Shown piece by piece: positions 56,911-64,000 of a DNA stretch of 64,000 nucleotides. Under the pieces are notes generated by a model, which worked only from the letters and a program-made list of their open reading frames with translations, did no database searches and was not told the origin of the DNA. The position numbers were made by a program, and so were the translations under genes. Numbering within the stretch: the stretch's first letter is position 1; each line of letters starts with the position of its first letter. Origin of the DNA: Pseudorhizobium pelagicum (GTDB lineage: Bacteria; Pseudomonadota; Alphaproteobacteria; Rhizobiales; Rhizobiaceae); contig JOKI01000001.1 in NCBI GenBank assembly GCA_000722615.1, forward strand, positions 34,240 through 98,239, written 5' to 3'.

Positions 56911-57247
56911 TGGCACGCGATATCGAACTGTTTTTGACGACATCCTGGACATGATTGCGGTGATCGATCGATCGCTGGTCGGAAAGGGCCGCGTCGATTT
57001 CGACAACGACTACATGCTGCAACTTGCCATACAGCGGGCGATCGAAATCGTATCGGAAGCCAGTAGGCACATACCGTCTGAGCTCCTGGAGCAGGCTCCG
57101 GAAGTTCCATGGCCCTCGATACGCGGCATGGGTAACATCCTGCGACACCAGTATCATCGCATCGTAAACGATGTGATCTGGGATGTCGTCATCCATGACC
57201 TGCCAATCCTGCGGCTCGCAATTCTTTCAATGAAGACGAGGCTGTAG
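56910..57247 (+). pseudogene. HepT-type HEPN (DUF86) toxin, frameshifted near its start
   Basis: ATG at 56910 gives MARDIELF and then leaves the family frame. From 56930 the other frame reads DDILDMIAVIDRSLVGKGRVDF, with the DUF86 hallmark WPSIRGMGNILRHQYHRI, up to the stop at 57247. A run of five T in place of six explains the shift. Translation could restart at ATG 56951 and make a 98-residue protein lacking the first helix. HepT members are RNases neutralised by MntA. Because both genes carry a single-base loss the pair is either dead or affected by sequence errors. Confidence 0.75.
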
Positions 57248-57263
57248 CGCGGAGCATCCCTGA

Positions 57264-57611
57264 TCACGCCGCATGCACTGCCTTGCTGTCCTCCGGCGCC
57301 TCGGCGCGTTCGAACATGCCGTAGTCGCGCACGACGTGGCCGATGCGCAGGCGGTAGTCGGCGAAGATGCCGTTGCGGCCGGCCTGCTGCGCCGCCCGGT
57401 GCACCTCCAGAGTGCGCCACTGGCGGACCGCCTCCTCGTCGCGCCAGAAGGAGAGCGAGAGGAGCTTGCCGCGCAGGGTCAGGCTTTCGAAGCGCTCGAT
57501 GGAGATGAAGCCGTCGACCTTTTCCAGTTCGGTGCGGAGTTCGCCGGCCAGATCCAGGTAGCGATGGCGCTCCCCCATGTAGGGCAGGACTTCGAAGATG
57601 ACGGCGATCAT
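57264..57611 (-). CDS. Antibiotic-biosynthesis-monooxygenase-fold protein
   Basis: A 115-residue ABM-domain protein (MIAVIFEVLPYMGERHRYLDLAGELR, GFISIERFESLTLRGKLLSLSFWRDEEAVRQWR). The dimeric alpha/beta barrel is used by small oxygenases, haem-degrading enzymes and unknowns. It overlaps the upstream NIPSNAP gene by 4 bases (ATGA). The pair shares a ferredoxin-like fold and may form a complex (inference). Confidence 0.82.
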   Translation of the reverse strand: MIAVIFEVLPYMGERHRYLDLAGELRTELEKVDGFISIERFESLTLRGKLLSLSFWRDEEAVRQWRTLEVHRAAQQAGRNGIFADYRLRIGHVVRDYGMFERAEAPEDSKAVHAA

Positions 57612-57937
57612 GGCGTCACCTGCGGGCCATGCGGCTGGGAGAGGTTCTTCAGGAAGATGCGATCCTCCTTCAGGATGAAGCGCTCCCGCTGCGCGAACTC
57701 GTAGTTCTCGCGGCCAAGCGGGTCGGCGGCAAGCCGGGTTCGATAGGCTTCGTAGGCGGCGAGGCTGTCGATGTTGTAGACGCCGTAGGCGGTCGTCGCG
57801 GAGCCTTCGTGCGGGCCGAAGTAGCCGATCAGACCGGCGCCGCAGCGCGGGATCGCCTCACCCCAGGTGCGGGCATAGGCCGCGAATGCGTCCTTGCGAA
57901 AGGGGTCGATCTCATAACGGATGAAGCAGGTGATCAT
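57608..57937 (-). CDS. NIPSNAP-family protein
   Basis: A 109-residue protein (MITCFIRYEIDPFRKDAFAAYARTWGEAIPRCGAGLIGYFGPHEGSATTAYGVYNI, then LAAYEAYRTRLAADP), the usual bacterial NIPSNAP pattern. Function is unknown; the fold is related to the ABM domain of the next gene. AAGGAGA lies upstream of the ATG. It is divergent from the ArsR gene, with 70 bases between. Confidence 0.82.
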   Translation of the reverse strand: MITCFIRYEIDPFRKDAFAAYARTWGEAIPRCGAGLIGYFGPHEGSATTAYGVYNIDSLAAYEAYRTRLAADPLGRENYEFAQRERFILKEDRIFLKNLSQPHGPQVTP

Positions 57938-57965
57938 GGTCGTCTCCTTTGATGTCCTGCCACGA

Positions 57966-57997
57966 TAGCCGGTTGATCGACGGGAATGCTTCGGCTA
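57966..57997. promoter_or_regulatory. Possible ArsR operator
   Basis: TAGCCG (57966-57971) and CGGCTA (57992-57997) form an inverted repeat with a 20-base spacer in the 70-base gap between the NIPSNAP and ArsR genes. A binding site of the ArsR protein is expected here; the match itself is weak. Confidence 0.3.
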
Positions 57998-58007
57998 CGA
58001 TCGAACT

Positions 58008-58709
58008 ATGAAAGAAGGTCCAGACATTGCCCGCATCGGAACGCTGATCGGCGATCCCGCCCGCGCCAACATGCTGACGGCGCTGATGGGTGGCCAGGCG
58101 CTGACGGCGACGGAGCTGGCGCAGGCGGCCGGGGTGACCCTGCAGACAACGAGCTCGCACCTCTCGAAGCTCGAGGACGGCGGTCTGATCTCGCAGCGCA
58201 AGCAGGGACGGCACCGCTATTTTGCGCTGGCGGACACGCAGACAGGCGCACTGCTGGAGGCGATCATGGGGTTTGCCGCCAGCCGGGGCCATCTGCGCCA
58301 CCGGCCGGGGCCGAAGGATCCGGCGCTGCGCAAGGCGCGCGTCTGCTACGACCACCTCGCCGGCGACTATGGCGTCCGGATGCTCGACAGCCTGATCGCC
58401 AGCGGAGCGATCCGCGCAGACGGCACGGAACTGAGCCTGACGCCCGAGGGCAAGCGACGGCTTTCCGAGGTCGGCATCACCCTGACCGCGCCGACCTCCT
58501 CCCGGCGGCCGCTCTGCAAGTCCTGCCTCGACTGGAGCGAAAGGCGCTCGCATCTGGCGGGCGTGGTCGGCAAGGCATTGCTGGCGCATTTTCTGGGCAA
58601 GGGCTGGGCAAGGCGCAGCGACGACAGCCGCGCGGTGCTGTTCAAGCCCGAGGGAGAGCGGATGTTCCTGTCGCTCTTTCCCGCGGGACCGACCGCCCCC
58701 GACGCCTGA
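58008..58709 (+). CDS. ArsR-family (helix-turn-helix) regulator
   Basis: A 233-residue regulator. The N-terminal winged helix (about residues 10-85) has LTATELAQAAGVTLQTTSSHLSKLEDGGLISQRKQGRHRYFAL. The longer C-terminal part (ARVCYDHLAGDYGVRMLDSLI, then RPLCKSCLDWSERRSHLAG) is typical of a subgroup with an extra domain. The cysteines CKSC may bind a metal or sense redox state, but that is a guess. It is divergent from the NIPSNAP-ABM pair and probably regulates it. Confidence 0.87.
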   Translation: MKEGPDIARIGTLIGDPARANMLTALMGGQALTATELAQAAGVTLQTTSSHLSKLEDGGLISQRKQGRHRYFALADTQTGALLEAIMGFAASRGHLRHRPGPKDPALRKARVCYDHLAGDYGVRMLDSLIASGAIRADGTELSLTPEGKRRLSEVGITLTAPTSSRRPLCKSCLDWSERRSHLAGVVGKALLAHFLGKGWARRSDDSRAVLFKPEGERMFLSLFPAGPTAPDA

Positions 58710-58834
58710 GGCCGGCAGCCGGCCAAACCCTTCGAGCCTCCCGCTGCGCTCTTCCCTGCCCTGCCGGCGCGAGAGTTGAGCATCGGGACCCCATCGTATA
58801 AAAGACCCGCCTCAGCTTCGACAAAGGCATTTCC

Positions 58835-59524
58835 ATGAACGGCTTCGACCTCATCATCTTCGATTGCGACGGCGTGCTCGTCGATTCCGAAATCATCGCG
58901 GCACAGGTGGAATCACGCCTGCTGACGGAAGCCGGCTATCCGATCAGCACCGAGGAAATGGGCGAGCGCTTTGCGGGCATGACCTGGCGCAACATCCTGC
59001 TGCAGGTGGAGAAGGAAGCCGATATTCCGCTCTCGGCCTCGCTGATCGACAAGTCTGAAAAGCTGCTCGACGCGCGGCTTGCCCGCGACGTGAAGATCAT
59101 TGAGGGCGTCAAATTCGCGCTGGCGCGCCTGTCGACGCAGCGCTGCATCTGCTCCAATTCCAGCATGCACCGGCTGGACATGATGCTGGAGAAGGTCGGA
59201 CTGAAGCCGTATTTCGAGCCGCACATCTTTTCTGCAAAGGATCTCGGGCCGGACCGCGTCAAGCCGAAGCCGGATATCTTCCTGCATGCGGCCAAGCAGT
59301 TCGACGTCTCGCCGCAGAAGGTGCTGGTGATCGAGGATTCGGTCCACGGCATCCACGGAGCCGCTGCGGCGGGCATGCGCGTCGTCGGCTTTACCGGCGC
59401 CTCGCATACCTACCCGAGCCACGCCGACCGCCTGACGGAGGCCGGCGCCGAAACGGTGATCGCGCGCATGACGGATCTGCCTGCGGTCGTTGCCGCGCTC
59501 GGCGAGTGGGCCGACGCGGTCTGA
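58835..59524 (+). CDS. HAD-superfamily phosphatase, beta-phosphoglucomutase/phosphogluconatase-like
   Basis: A 229-residue HAD hydrolase with all four motifs: IIFDCDGVLVDSE, CICSNSSMHRL, VKPKPDIFLHAA and VLVIEDSVHGIHGAAAAGM. The helical cap follows motif I. Such proteins hydrolyse small sugar phosphates. It is alone on the plus strand, convergent with the lipoprotein gene. Confidence 0.88.
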   Translation: MNGFDLIIFDCDGVLVDSEIIAAQVESRLLTEAGYPISTEEMGERFAGMTWRNILLQVEKEADIPLSASLIDKSEKLLDARLARDVKIIEGVKFALARLSTQRCICSNSSMHRLDMMLEKVGLKPYFEPHIFSAKDLGPDRVKPKPDIFLHAAKQFDVSPQKVLVIEDSVHGIHGAAAAGMRVVGFTGASHTYPSHADRLTEAGAETVIARMTDLPAVVAALGEWADAV

Positions 59525-59546
59525 CGGCCGGCGCCTTCGCGGCGCG

Positions 59547-60116
59547 TTATCTTTTCGCGGGAATGTCGAAGCCGAGACGGACGCGGGTGAAGCGCGAGGC
59601 GCCGCCCTGCGCATTCGGGATCTGCACGTCCGGCTTGCTGAAGATGAACTGCGTACCGGCAGCCGGCATTTCGACCGGGAAGCTCACCTTCTGCGAGTAG
59701 ATGACGTTGTCGCCATCGACGACTTCCACCAGCACCGGCAGGGTGATCTGGCCGGCCGTCACCGCAGGACCCGCAACGACACGGCCCTGGGCCACGACGT
59801 TGATGGTGATCGTGGTTTCGTTGGCGGTGCACTGGCGCGTCGCGTCGGCCAGCGAGGCCTGGTAGATCAGCTTCTCCGGGTCGTCCTGGCCGCCGCGTGC
59901 ATAGGTCTGGTAGACCGCCGTCTCCTCGCGCATCACCACCGGCGGGCAGAAGGCCTGTACGACGGGCATCGCCGTCTCGGCCTGTGCGCCTGGCGCTGCA
60001 GAGGTCAGCCCCGAGGTGGGCGAAGAGGAGTTGCAACCGGCAACCAGGGCCAGGAGAGAAACCGACAAAAGCCTGCGCGTTACCGTGCCAAACACTGAAC
60101 TCACCCTTCTCAACAT
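59547..60116 (-). CDS. Putative lipoprotein of unknown function
   Basis: A 189-residue exported protein. The lipobox LALVAGC gives a lipidated Cys28. The mature part has FCPPVVMREETAVYQTYARGGQDDPEKLIYQASLADATRQC and a beta-rich C-terminus ending in RVRLGFDIPAKR. This layout is conserved in rhizobia, without a known function. It is divergent from thrC, with 112 bases between. Confidence 0.8.
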   Translation of the reverse strand: MLRRVSSVFGTVTRRLLSVSLLALVAGCNSSSPTSGLTSAAPGAQAETAMPVVQAFCPPVVMREETAVYQTYARGGQDDPEKLIYQASLADATRQCTANETTITINVVAQGRVVAGPAVTAGQITLPVLVEVVDGDNVIYSQKVSFPVEMPAAGTQFIFSKPDVQIPNAQGGASRFTRVRLGFDIPAKR

Positions 60117-60228
60117 CTTATCCTGTCCACCTGCGGCGTACGGAAGATGAGTTCTTCCGGCCTTTCGCCGTGGATTTTCATGGTCTATATCAGCGGCGCA
60201 AACAAAAATCGATTAGGGATTCAAGGTC

Positions 60229-61626
60229 GTGGAATACATTTCTACCCGTGGAGAGGCTCCCGCACTCGGCTTCCGTGACGCCTTGCTGGCCGGACTTGCT
60301 CGCGACGGAGGGCTCTACGTGCCGCGCGAGTGGCCGGTGCTGACCAAGCGGCAGATCCGTGACCTGCGTGGCAAGACCTACCAGGAGGTCGCCTTCACGA
60401 TCCTGAGCCACTTCACCGGCGACGAAATTCCGGCCGAGAAGCTGCGGTCGATGATCGACGACGCCTATGCGACCTTCCGGCATCCGGCGGTCGCGCCGCT
60501 GGTGCAGACGGGACCGAACGATTTCGTGCTCGAACTCTTCCATGGCACGACGCTGGCGTTCAAGGATGTCGCCATGCAGTTGCTGGCCCGGTTGATGGAC
60601 TATGTGCTGGCGGAGCGCGGCGAGCGTGCCACCATCGTCGGTGCCACCTCCGGCGATACCGGCGGCGCGGCGATCGACGCGTTTGCGGGCGGCAACCGGA
60701 CCGACATCTTCATCCTTTTCCCCAAGGGCAAGGTCTCGCCGGTGCAGCAGCGCCAGATGACGACATCGACCGAGGACAATGTCCATGCGCTGGCGATCGA
60801 GGGGAATTTCGACGATTGTCAGCACCTGGTGAAGGAGATGTTCAACGATGTCGCCTTTCGCGACCGCGTGCAGCTTTCCGGCGTCAACTCCATCAACTGG
60901 GGTCGGATCATGGCGCAGGTCGTCTACTTTTTCACGGCAGCCGTTGCGCTCGGCGGTCCGGACCGGAAGGTATCCTTCACGGTGCCGACCGGCAATTTCG
61001 GCGATATCTTCGCCGGCTATGTGGCCAAGCGCATGGGCCTGCCGATCGACCGGCTGGTGATCGCCACCAACGACAACGACATCCTTGCCCGGACACTGAA
61101 GACCGGGCGCTACGAGATGCGCGGCGTCAAGGCGACGACCTCGCCCTCGATGGACATCCAGATCTCCTCAAACTTCGAGCGACTGCTGTTTGAGGCTTAC
61201 GGGCGCGATCCCGCCGCCGTGCGCTCCGCCATGGCCAGCCTTCGACAATCCGGGGCGTTCGAAATCCAGCCGGAGGCGCTGAAGGCGATCCGCAAGGAGT
61301 TTCGCGCGGCCCGGGCGACGGAGAAGCAGGTGGCCGAGACGATCCGCGAGACGCTTGCCGATACCGGCTACCTCATCGACCCGCATACGGCCACAGGGGT
61401 CTTCGTTGCCAGGAAGCACGCCCGGACCAACAGCCCGATGGTGACGCTTTCGACGGCCCATCCGGCCAAATTCCCGGCGCCGGTAAAATCCGCTTGCGGA
61501 ATTGACCCGGCGCTTCCATCATGGCTCGCCGATCTTATGACCAGGGAGGAGCACTTCGACATCCTGCCTGCAGAGCTTAAGGACGTCGAAAACTTCATCG
61601 GCGGACACGCCCGAGCAGGCAAGTGA
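60229..61626 (+). CDS. thrC: Threonine synthase
   Basis: A 465-residue PLP enzyme that converts O-phosphohomoserine to threonine. It starts at a GTG (EYISTRGEAPALGFRDALLAGLARDGGLYVP). The PLP lysine is Lys112 in HGTTLAFKDVAMQL, with the phosphate-binding GATSGDTGGAAIDAF and PTGNFGDIFAGYVAKRMGLP further on. Length is normal for the long bacterial form. It is 27 bases before the M16 peptidase gene, the common rhizobial order. Confidence 0.96.
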   Translation: MEYISTRGEAPALGFRDALLAGLARDGGLYVPREWPVLTKRQIRDLRGKTYQEVAFTILSHFTGDEIPAEKLRSMIDDAYATFRHPAVAPLVQTGPNDFVLELFHGTTLAFKDVAMQLLARLMDYVLAERGERATIVGATSGDTGGAAIDAFAGGNRTDIFILFPKGKVSPVQQRQMTTSTEDNVHALAIEGNFDDCQHLVKEMFNDVAFRDRVQLSGVNSINWGRIMAQVVYFFTAAVALGGPDRKVSFTVPTGNFGDIFAGYVAKRMGLPIDRLVIATNDNDILARTLKTGRYEMRGVKATTSPSMDIQISSNFERLLFEAYGRDPAAVRSAMASLRQSGAFEIQPEALKAIRKEFRAARATEKQVAETIRETLADTGYLIDPHTATGVFVARKHARTNSPMVTLSTAHPAKFPAPVKSACGIDPALPSWLADLMTREEHFDILPAELKDVENFIGGHARAGK

Positions 61627-61653
61627 GTGGCGGCGGTGCCAGAAAGACAAGCA

Positions 61654-62952
61654 ATGAATGTGCAAGTGACTCGGCTTTCTTCCGGGTTGACGGTCGTAAC
61701 CGAGGCCATGCCCCATCTGGAGAGCGTTGCCCTCGGAGTGTGGATCAAATCCGGATCGCGTAACGAGACGGAAGAGGAGCACGGCATTGCCCACCTCCTC
61801 GAGCACATGGCCTTCAAGGGAACGGCGCGGCGCAGCGCCCGCGACATCGCCGAAGAAATCGAGAACGTCGGCGGCGAACTGAATGCCGCAACCTCGACCG
61901 AAACGACCTCCTATTATGCCCGCGTGCTGAAGGACCATGTTCCGCTGGCGGTCGATCTTCTCGCCGACATCCTGACGGAATCGCTCTTCGACGAGGAAGA
62001 GCTGCGACGCGAGAAGCATGTGATCCTGCAGGAGATCGGCGCGGCGAACGATACGCCCGACGACGTCGTCTTCGACAAGTTCTCCGAGGTCGCCTATCTC
62101 GGCCAGACGATCGGCCGGCCGATCCTCGGGACGCCCGAAAGAGTGCAAAGCTTCGCGTCCGGGCAGATCCGCAACTATCTGTCGCGCAATTACACCACCG
62201 ACCGGATGTTCGTCGTGGCTGCCGGCGCCGTCGATCACGACGTCTTCTGCAAGCAGGTGGAGGAGCGCTTCGCGACGCTGCCGCAAACGCCGAGCGCGCC
62301 TCCCGTTCTGGAGGCGGCCCGTTATCTCGGCGGCGAGACGCGCGAAGTGCGCGATCTCATGGATGCACAGATCCTGCTCGGCTTCGAGGGCAAGGCCTAC
62401 CACATGCGGGACTTCTACTGTTCGCAGATCCTCGCCAATGTGCTGGGCGGCGGCATGTCCTCGCGGCTGTTCCAGGAGGTGCGCGAGCACCGCGGCCTCT
62501 GCTACTCCGTCTACGCCTTCCACTGGGGCTTCTCCGATACCGGCATCTTCGGCATCCATGCCGCGACCGGCGGCGAAGATATTCCAAGCCTCGTTCCGGT
62601 GATCATCGAGGAACTGCGCAAGGCGTCGGAAACCATCCACACCCAGGAAATTGACCGGGCCCGCGCGCAGATCCGCGCCCAGCTGCTGATGGGCCAGGAA
62701 AGCCCTGCCGCACGGGCGGGCCAGATCGCCCGGCAGATGATCCTCTACGGGCGCCCGATTCCGAACAACGAACTGATGGAGCGGCTCGAGGGCATCACCT
62801 CCGAGCGCCTGACGGACCTGTCCGGCCGGCTGTTCTTCGACACGGTTCCGACGCTCTCGGCCGTCGGTCCGATCGAGAAGCTTCCGCCGATGGAGGAACT
62901 GTCCGCAGCGCTCACCCTTCAGGCGACCAAGAAGCAGCGGGCCGCCGGCTAG
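61654..62952 (+). CDS. M16-family zinc peptidase (mitochondrial-processing-peptidase-like)
   Basis: A 432-residue M16 metallopeptidase. The inverted zinc motif HLLEH is at residues 47-51 in EEHGIAHLLEHMAFKGTA, and the distal ligand helix follows (VILQEIGAANDTPDDVVFD). The C-terminal half has MSSRLFQEVREHRGLCYSVYAF. Members process or degrade small peptides. The ATG at 61654 is chosen because it begins the conserved MNVQVTRLSSGLTV; the GTG at 61627 directly follows the thrC stop and would add nine unlike residues. Probably co-transcribed with thrC. Confidence 0.94.
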   Translation: MNVQVTRLSSGLTVVTEAMPHLESVALGVWIKSGSRNETEEEHGIAHLLEHMAFKGTARRSARDIAEEIENVGGELNAATSTETTSYYARVLKDHVPLAVDLLADILTESLFDEEELRREKHVILQEIGAANDTPDDVVFDKFSEVAYLGQTIGRPILGTPERVQSFASGQIRNYLSRNYTTDRMFVVAAGAVDHDVFCKQVEERFATLPQTPSAPPVLEAARYLGGETREVRDLMDAQILLGFEGKAYHMRDFYCSQILANVLGGGMSSRLFQEVREHRGLCYSVYAFHWGFSDTGIFGIHAATGGEDIPSLVPVIIEELRKASETIHTQEIDRARAQIRAQLLMGQESPAARAGQIARQMILYGRPIPNNELMERLEGITSERLTDLSGRLFFDTVPTLSAVGPIEKLPPMEELSAALTLQATKKQRAAG

Positions 62953-63104
62953 GGATCCTGCTGGCTGTCCGGAACACTATCCACGAGGCAGCCAGCCGGC
63001 AGCCGTCCCGCAGCCCCGTCCGGGGACTGCCTCCAGTGTCGGAGTTTTCGGCACTTCACGTCAACCGGGAGCGTCCGCGGCCCGATGAGCTTCTGGAGTG
63101 GGAC

Positions 63105-63716
63105 ATGACGAGATCGATGTTTCGGTTTTTGTCACGGCAGCCGGAAGGCCCGCTTCTTTATGGCGATGCCCACCTCCTGCGTCTCGCCCGCCATGGCGAC
63201 TACGGCCAGTGGCACAGCCTCCGCTCCGAAAGCCGTGGCTTCCTGCAGCCGTGGGAACCGCGATGGCGCGACGACGAGCTGACGGCGCCGTCCTTCCGTG
63301 CCAGGGTCGATCGCGGCGTCGACGAACACCGGGCCGGACACTCCGTGCCTCTCCTGTTGTTCGAGCGGCCGGGCATGACGCTGCTCGGGGGGCTGACCAT
63401 CGGCTATATCCGGCGCGGCGCGGCGCAGAGCTGCATGATCGGCTACTGGATGGGCGAGCGCCATGCGGGCCAGGGACACATGGAATCTGCCCTTAAAATT
63501 GCCATCCCCTACATCTACGGCCAACTTCAGTTGCACCGGATCGAAGCAGCCTGTATCCCGGAAAACTGGAAGAGTGTCCGGTTATTGGAAAAAACCGGAT
63601 TCGAGCGGGAAGGTCTTTTGCGACAGTATCTCAAGATCAACGGCGAGTGGCGGGATCACGTGATGTTCTCGCGACTGCCGGAAGATGGTGAATTCGGGAA
63701 GATGATGAGGCCATGA
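63105..63716 (+). CDS. GNAT N-acetyltransferase, RimJ-like
   Basis: A 203-residue GNAT protein. It shows HLLRLARHGDYGQWHSLRSESRGFLQPWEPRW, typical of the RimJ/RimL group, then GYWMGERHAGQGHMESALKIAI (acetyl-CoA binding) and LHRIEAACIPENWKSVRLLEKTGFEREGLLRQYLKINGEWRDHVMFS. It may acetylate ribosomal or other protein N-termini. GGAGTGGGAC precedes the ATG at 63105; a frame start at 63036 is less likely. The stop overlaps the next start (ATGA). Confidence 0.9.
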   Translation: MTRSMFRFLSRQPEGPLLYGDAHLLRLARHGDYGQWHSLRSESRGFLQPWEPRWRDDELTAPSFRARVDRGVDEHRAGHSVPLLLFERPGMTLLGGLTIGYIRRGAAQSCMIGYWMGERHAGQGHMESALKIAIPYIYGQLQLHRIEAACIPENWKSVRLLEKTGFEREGLLRQYLKINGEWRDHVMFSRLPEDGEFGKMMRP

Positions 63717-64000
63717 CCGCCCGCTACAGAAACATGGCGGGTCTCCGCTGGGTGATGATGCTGATGATCACACTGGCGGCAGGATTGCTCGGCCAGGTCC
63801 CTGCGGCGCTGTCGTCAGAGCCGGTGAAGATCTCGCGCGACGATACCGCCCTCGATCTGACGGCGATGACGGACATCCACACCAACCAGGGGGAAGCCTT
63901 CCAGGTGTCCACGGCCGCCGGTGCGGACGGCATCCGCCGCCGCATCGAAGTGCGTGCCAGCTCTCCCGATCATAATGGCGACTGGGCCGTCTTCTCGCTT
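63713..64000 (+). CDS. Exported or membrane sensor protein, N-terminal part only
   Basis: The gene starts at ATG 63713, overlapping the acetyltransferase stop, and runs off the window. The visible 96 residues hold a signal or first membrane segment (VMMLMITLAAGLLGQVPAALS) and the start of an extracytoplasmic domain (EPVKISRDDTALDLTAMTDIHTNQGEAFQVS). From memory of rhizobial gene order this could begin a GGDEF/EAL signalling protein with a 7TM-type sensor, but no such domain is visible here. Confidence 0.5.
   Translation, partial: MTARYRNMAGLRWVMMLMITLAAGLLGQVPAALSSEPVKISRDDTALDLTAMTDIHTNQGEAFQVSTAAGADGIRRRIEVRASSPDHNGDWAVFSL

Overview
The window looks like a chromosome segment of an alphaproteobacterium of the Rhizobiales, most likely Rhizobiaceae. 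The evidence is the conserved right-hand block (pyruvate phosphate dikinase, SMC, DsbA-type thioredoxin, DUF721/DciA, MutY, HAD, CcrM GANTC methylase, threonine synthase, M16 peptidase, RimJ-like GNAT), an order I associate with rhizobial chromosomes. No database search was possible, so the taxon is an inference.

Layout. (1) 1-12 kb is a catabolic cluster that looks built for a tricarboxylic or branched dicarboxylic acid: the end of an aconitase, a TauE-type permease, two PrpF-family isomerases, a CaiB-type CoA-transferase, an AbrB-type permease, an Ldh2-type dehydrogenase, a D-2-hydroxyacid dehydrogenase, an isocitrate/isopropylmalate-type dehydrogenase, and GntR and LysR regulators. GTATAC-centred palindromes lie upstream of two of its operons. 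(2) 12.6-28 kb holds an aspartate-dehydrogenase-like enzyme, two tandem exported type-B carboxylesterases, and a long plus-strand operon: a CapA-like protein, a complete Opp/Dpp-type ABC importer, a second D-2-hydroxyacid dehydrogenase and an MFS exporter. (3) 28-32 kb has a LysR gene divergent from a tight operon of rubredoxin, rubredoxin reductase, a double-cupin protein and a solute-binding-type protein with no signal peptide. (4) 32.8-42.2 kb is an insertion-sequence mosaic: IS5/IS427 (damaged), IS110/IS1111, IS30 (one truncated, one intact) and two ISNCY elements. A D,D-carboxypeptidase gene and a truncated unrecognised gene are caught between them. (5) A tRNA-Gln(TTG) gene at 42.55-42.63 kb marks the change to dense housekeeping DNA. 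Its 3' end faces the accessory side, as at many genomic-island borders. (6) 42.8-64 kb is the core block, with one decayed MntA/HepT-type toxin-antitoxin pair next to ccrM.

How the parts may work together (inference): the exported esterases would release a polycarboxylic acid or an amino compound outside the cytoplasm. The ABC importer and the TauE/AbrB permeases would move products. The PrpF, aconitase, dehydrogenase and CoA-transferase enzymes would feed carbon into the TCA cycle. The rubredoxin chain supplies electrons to an oxygenase not present in the window. The substrate cannot be read from the sequence.
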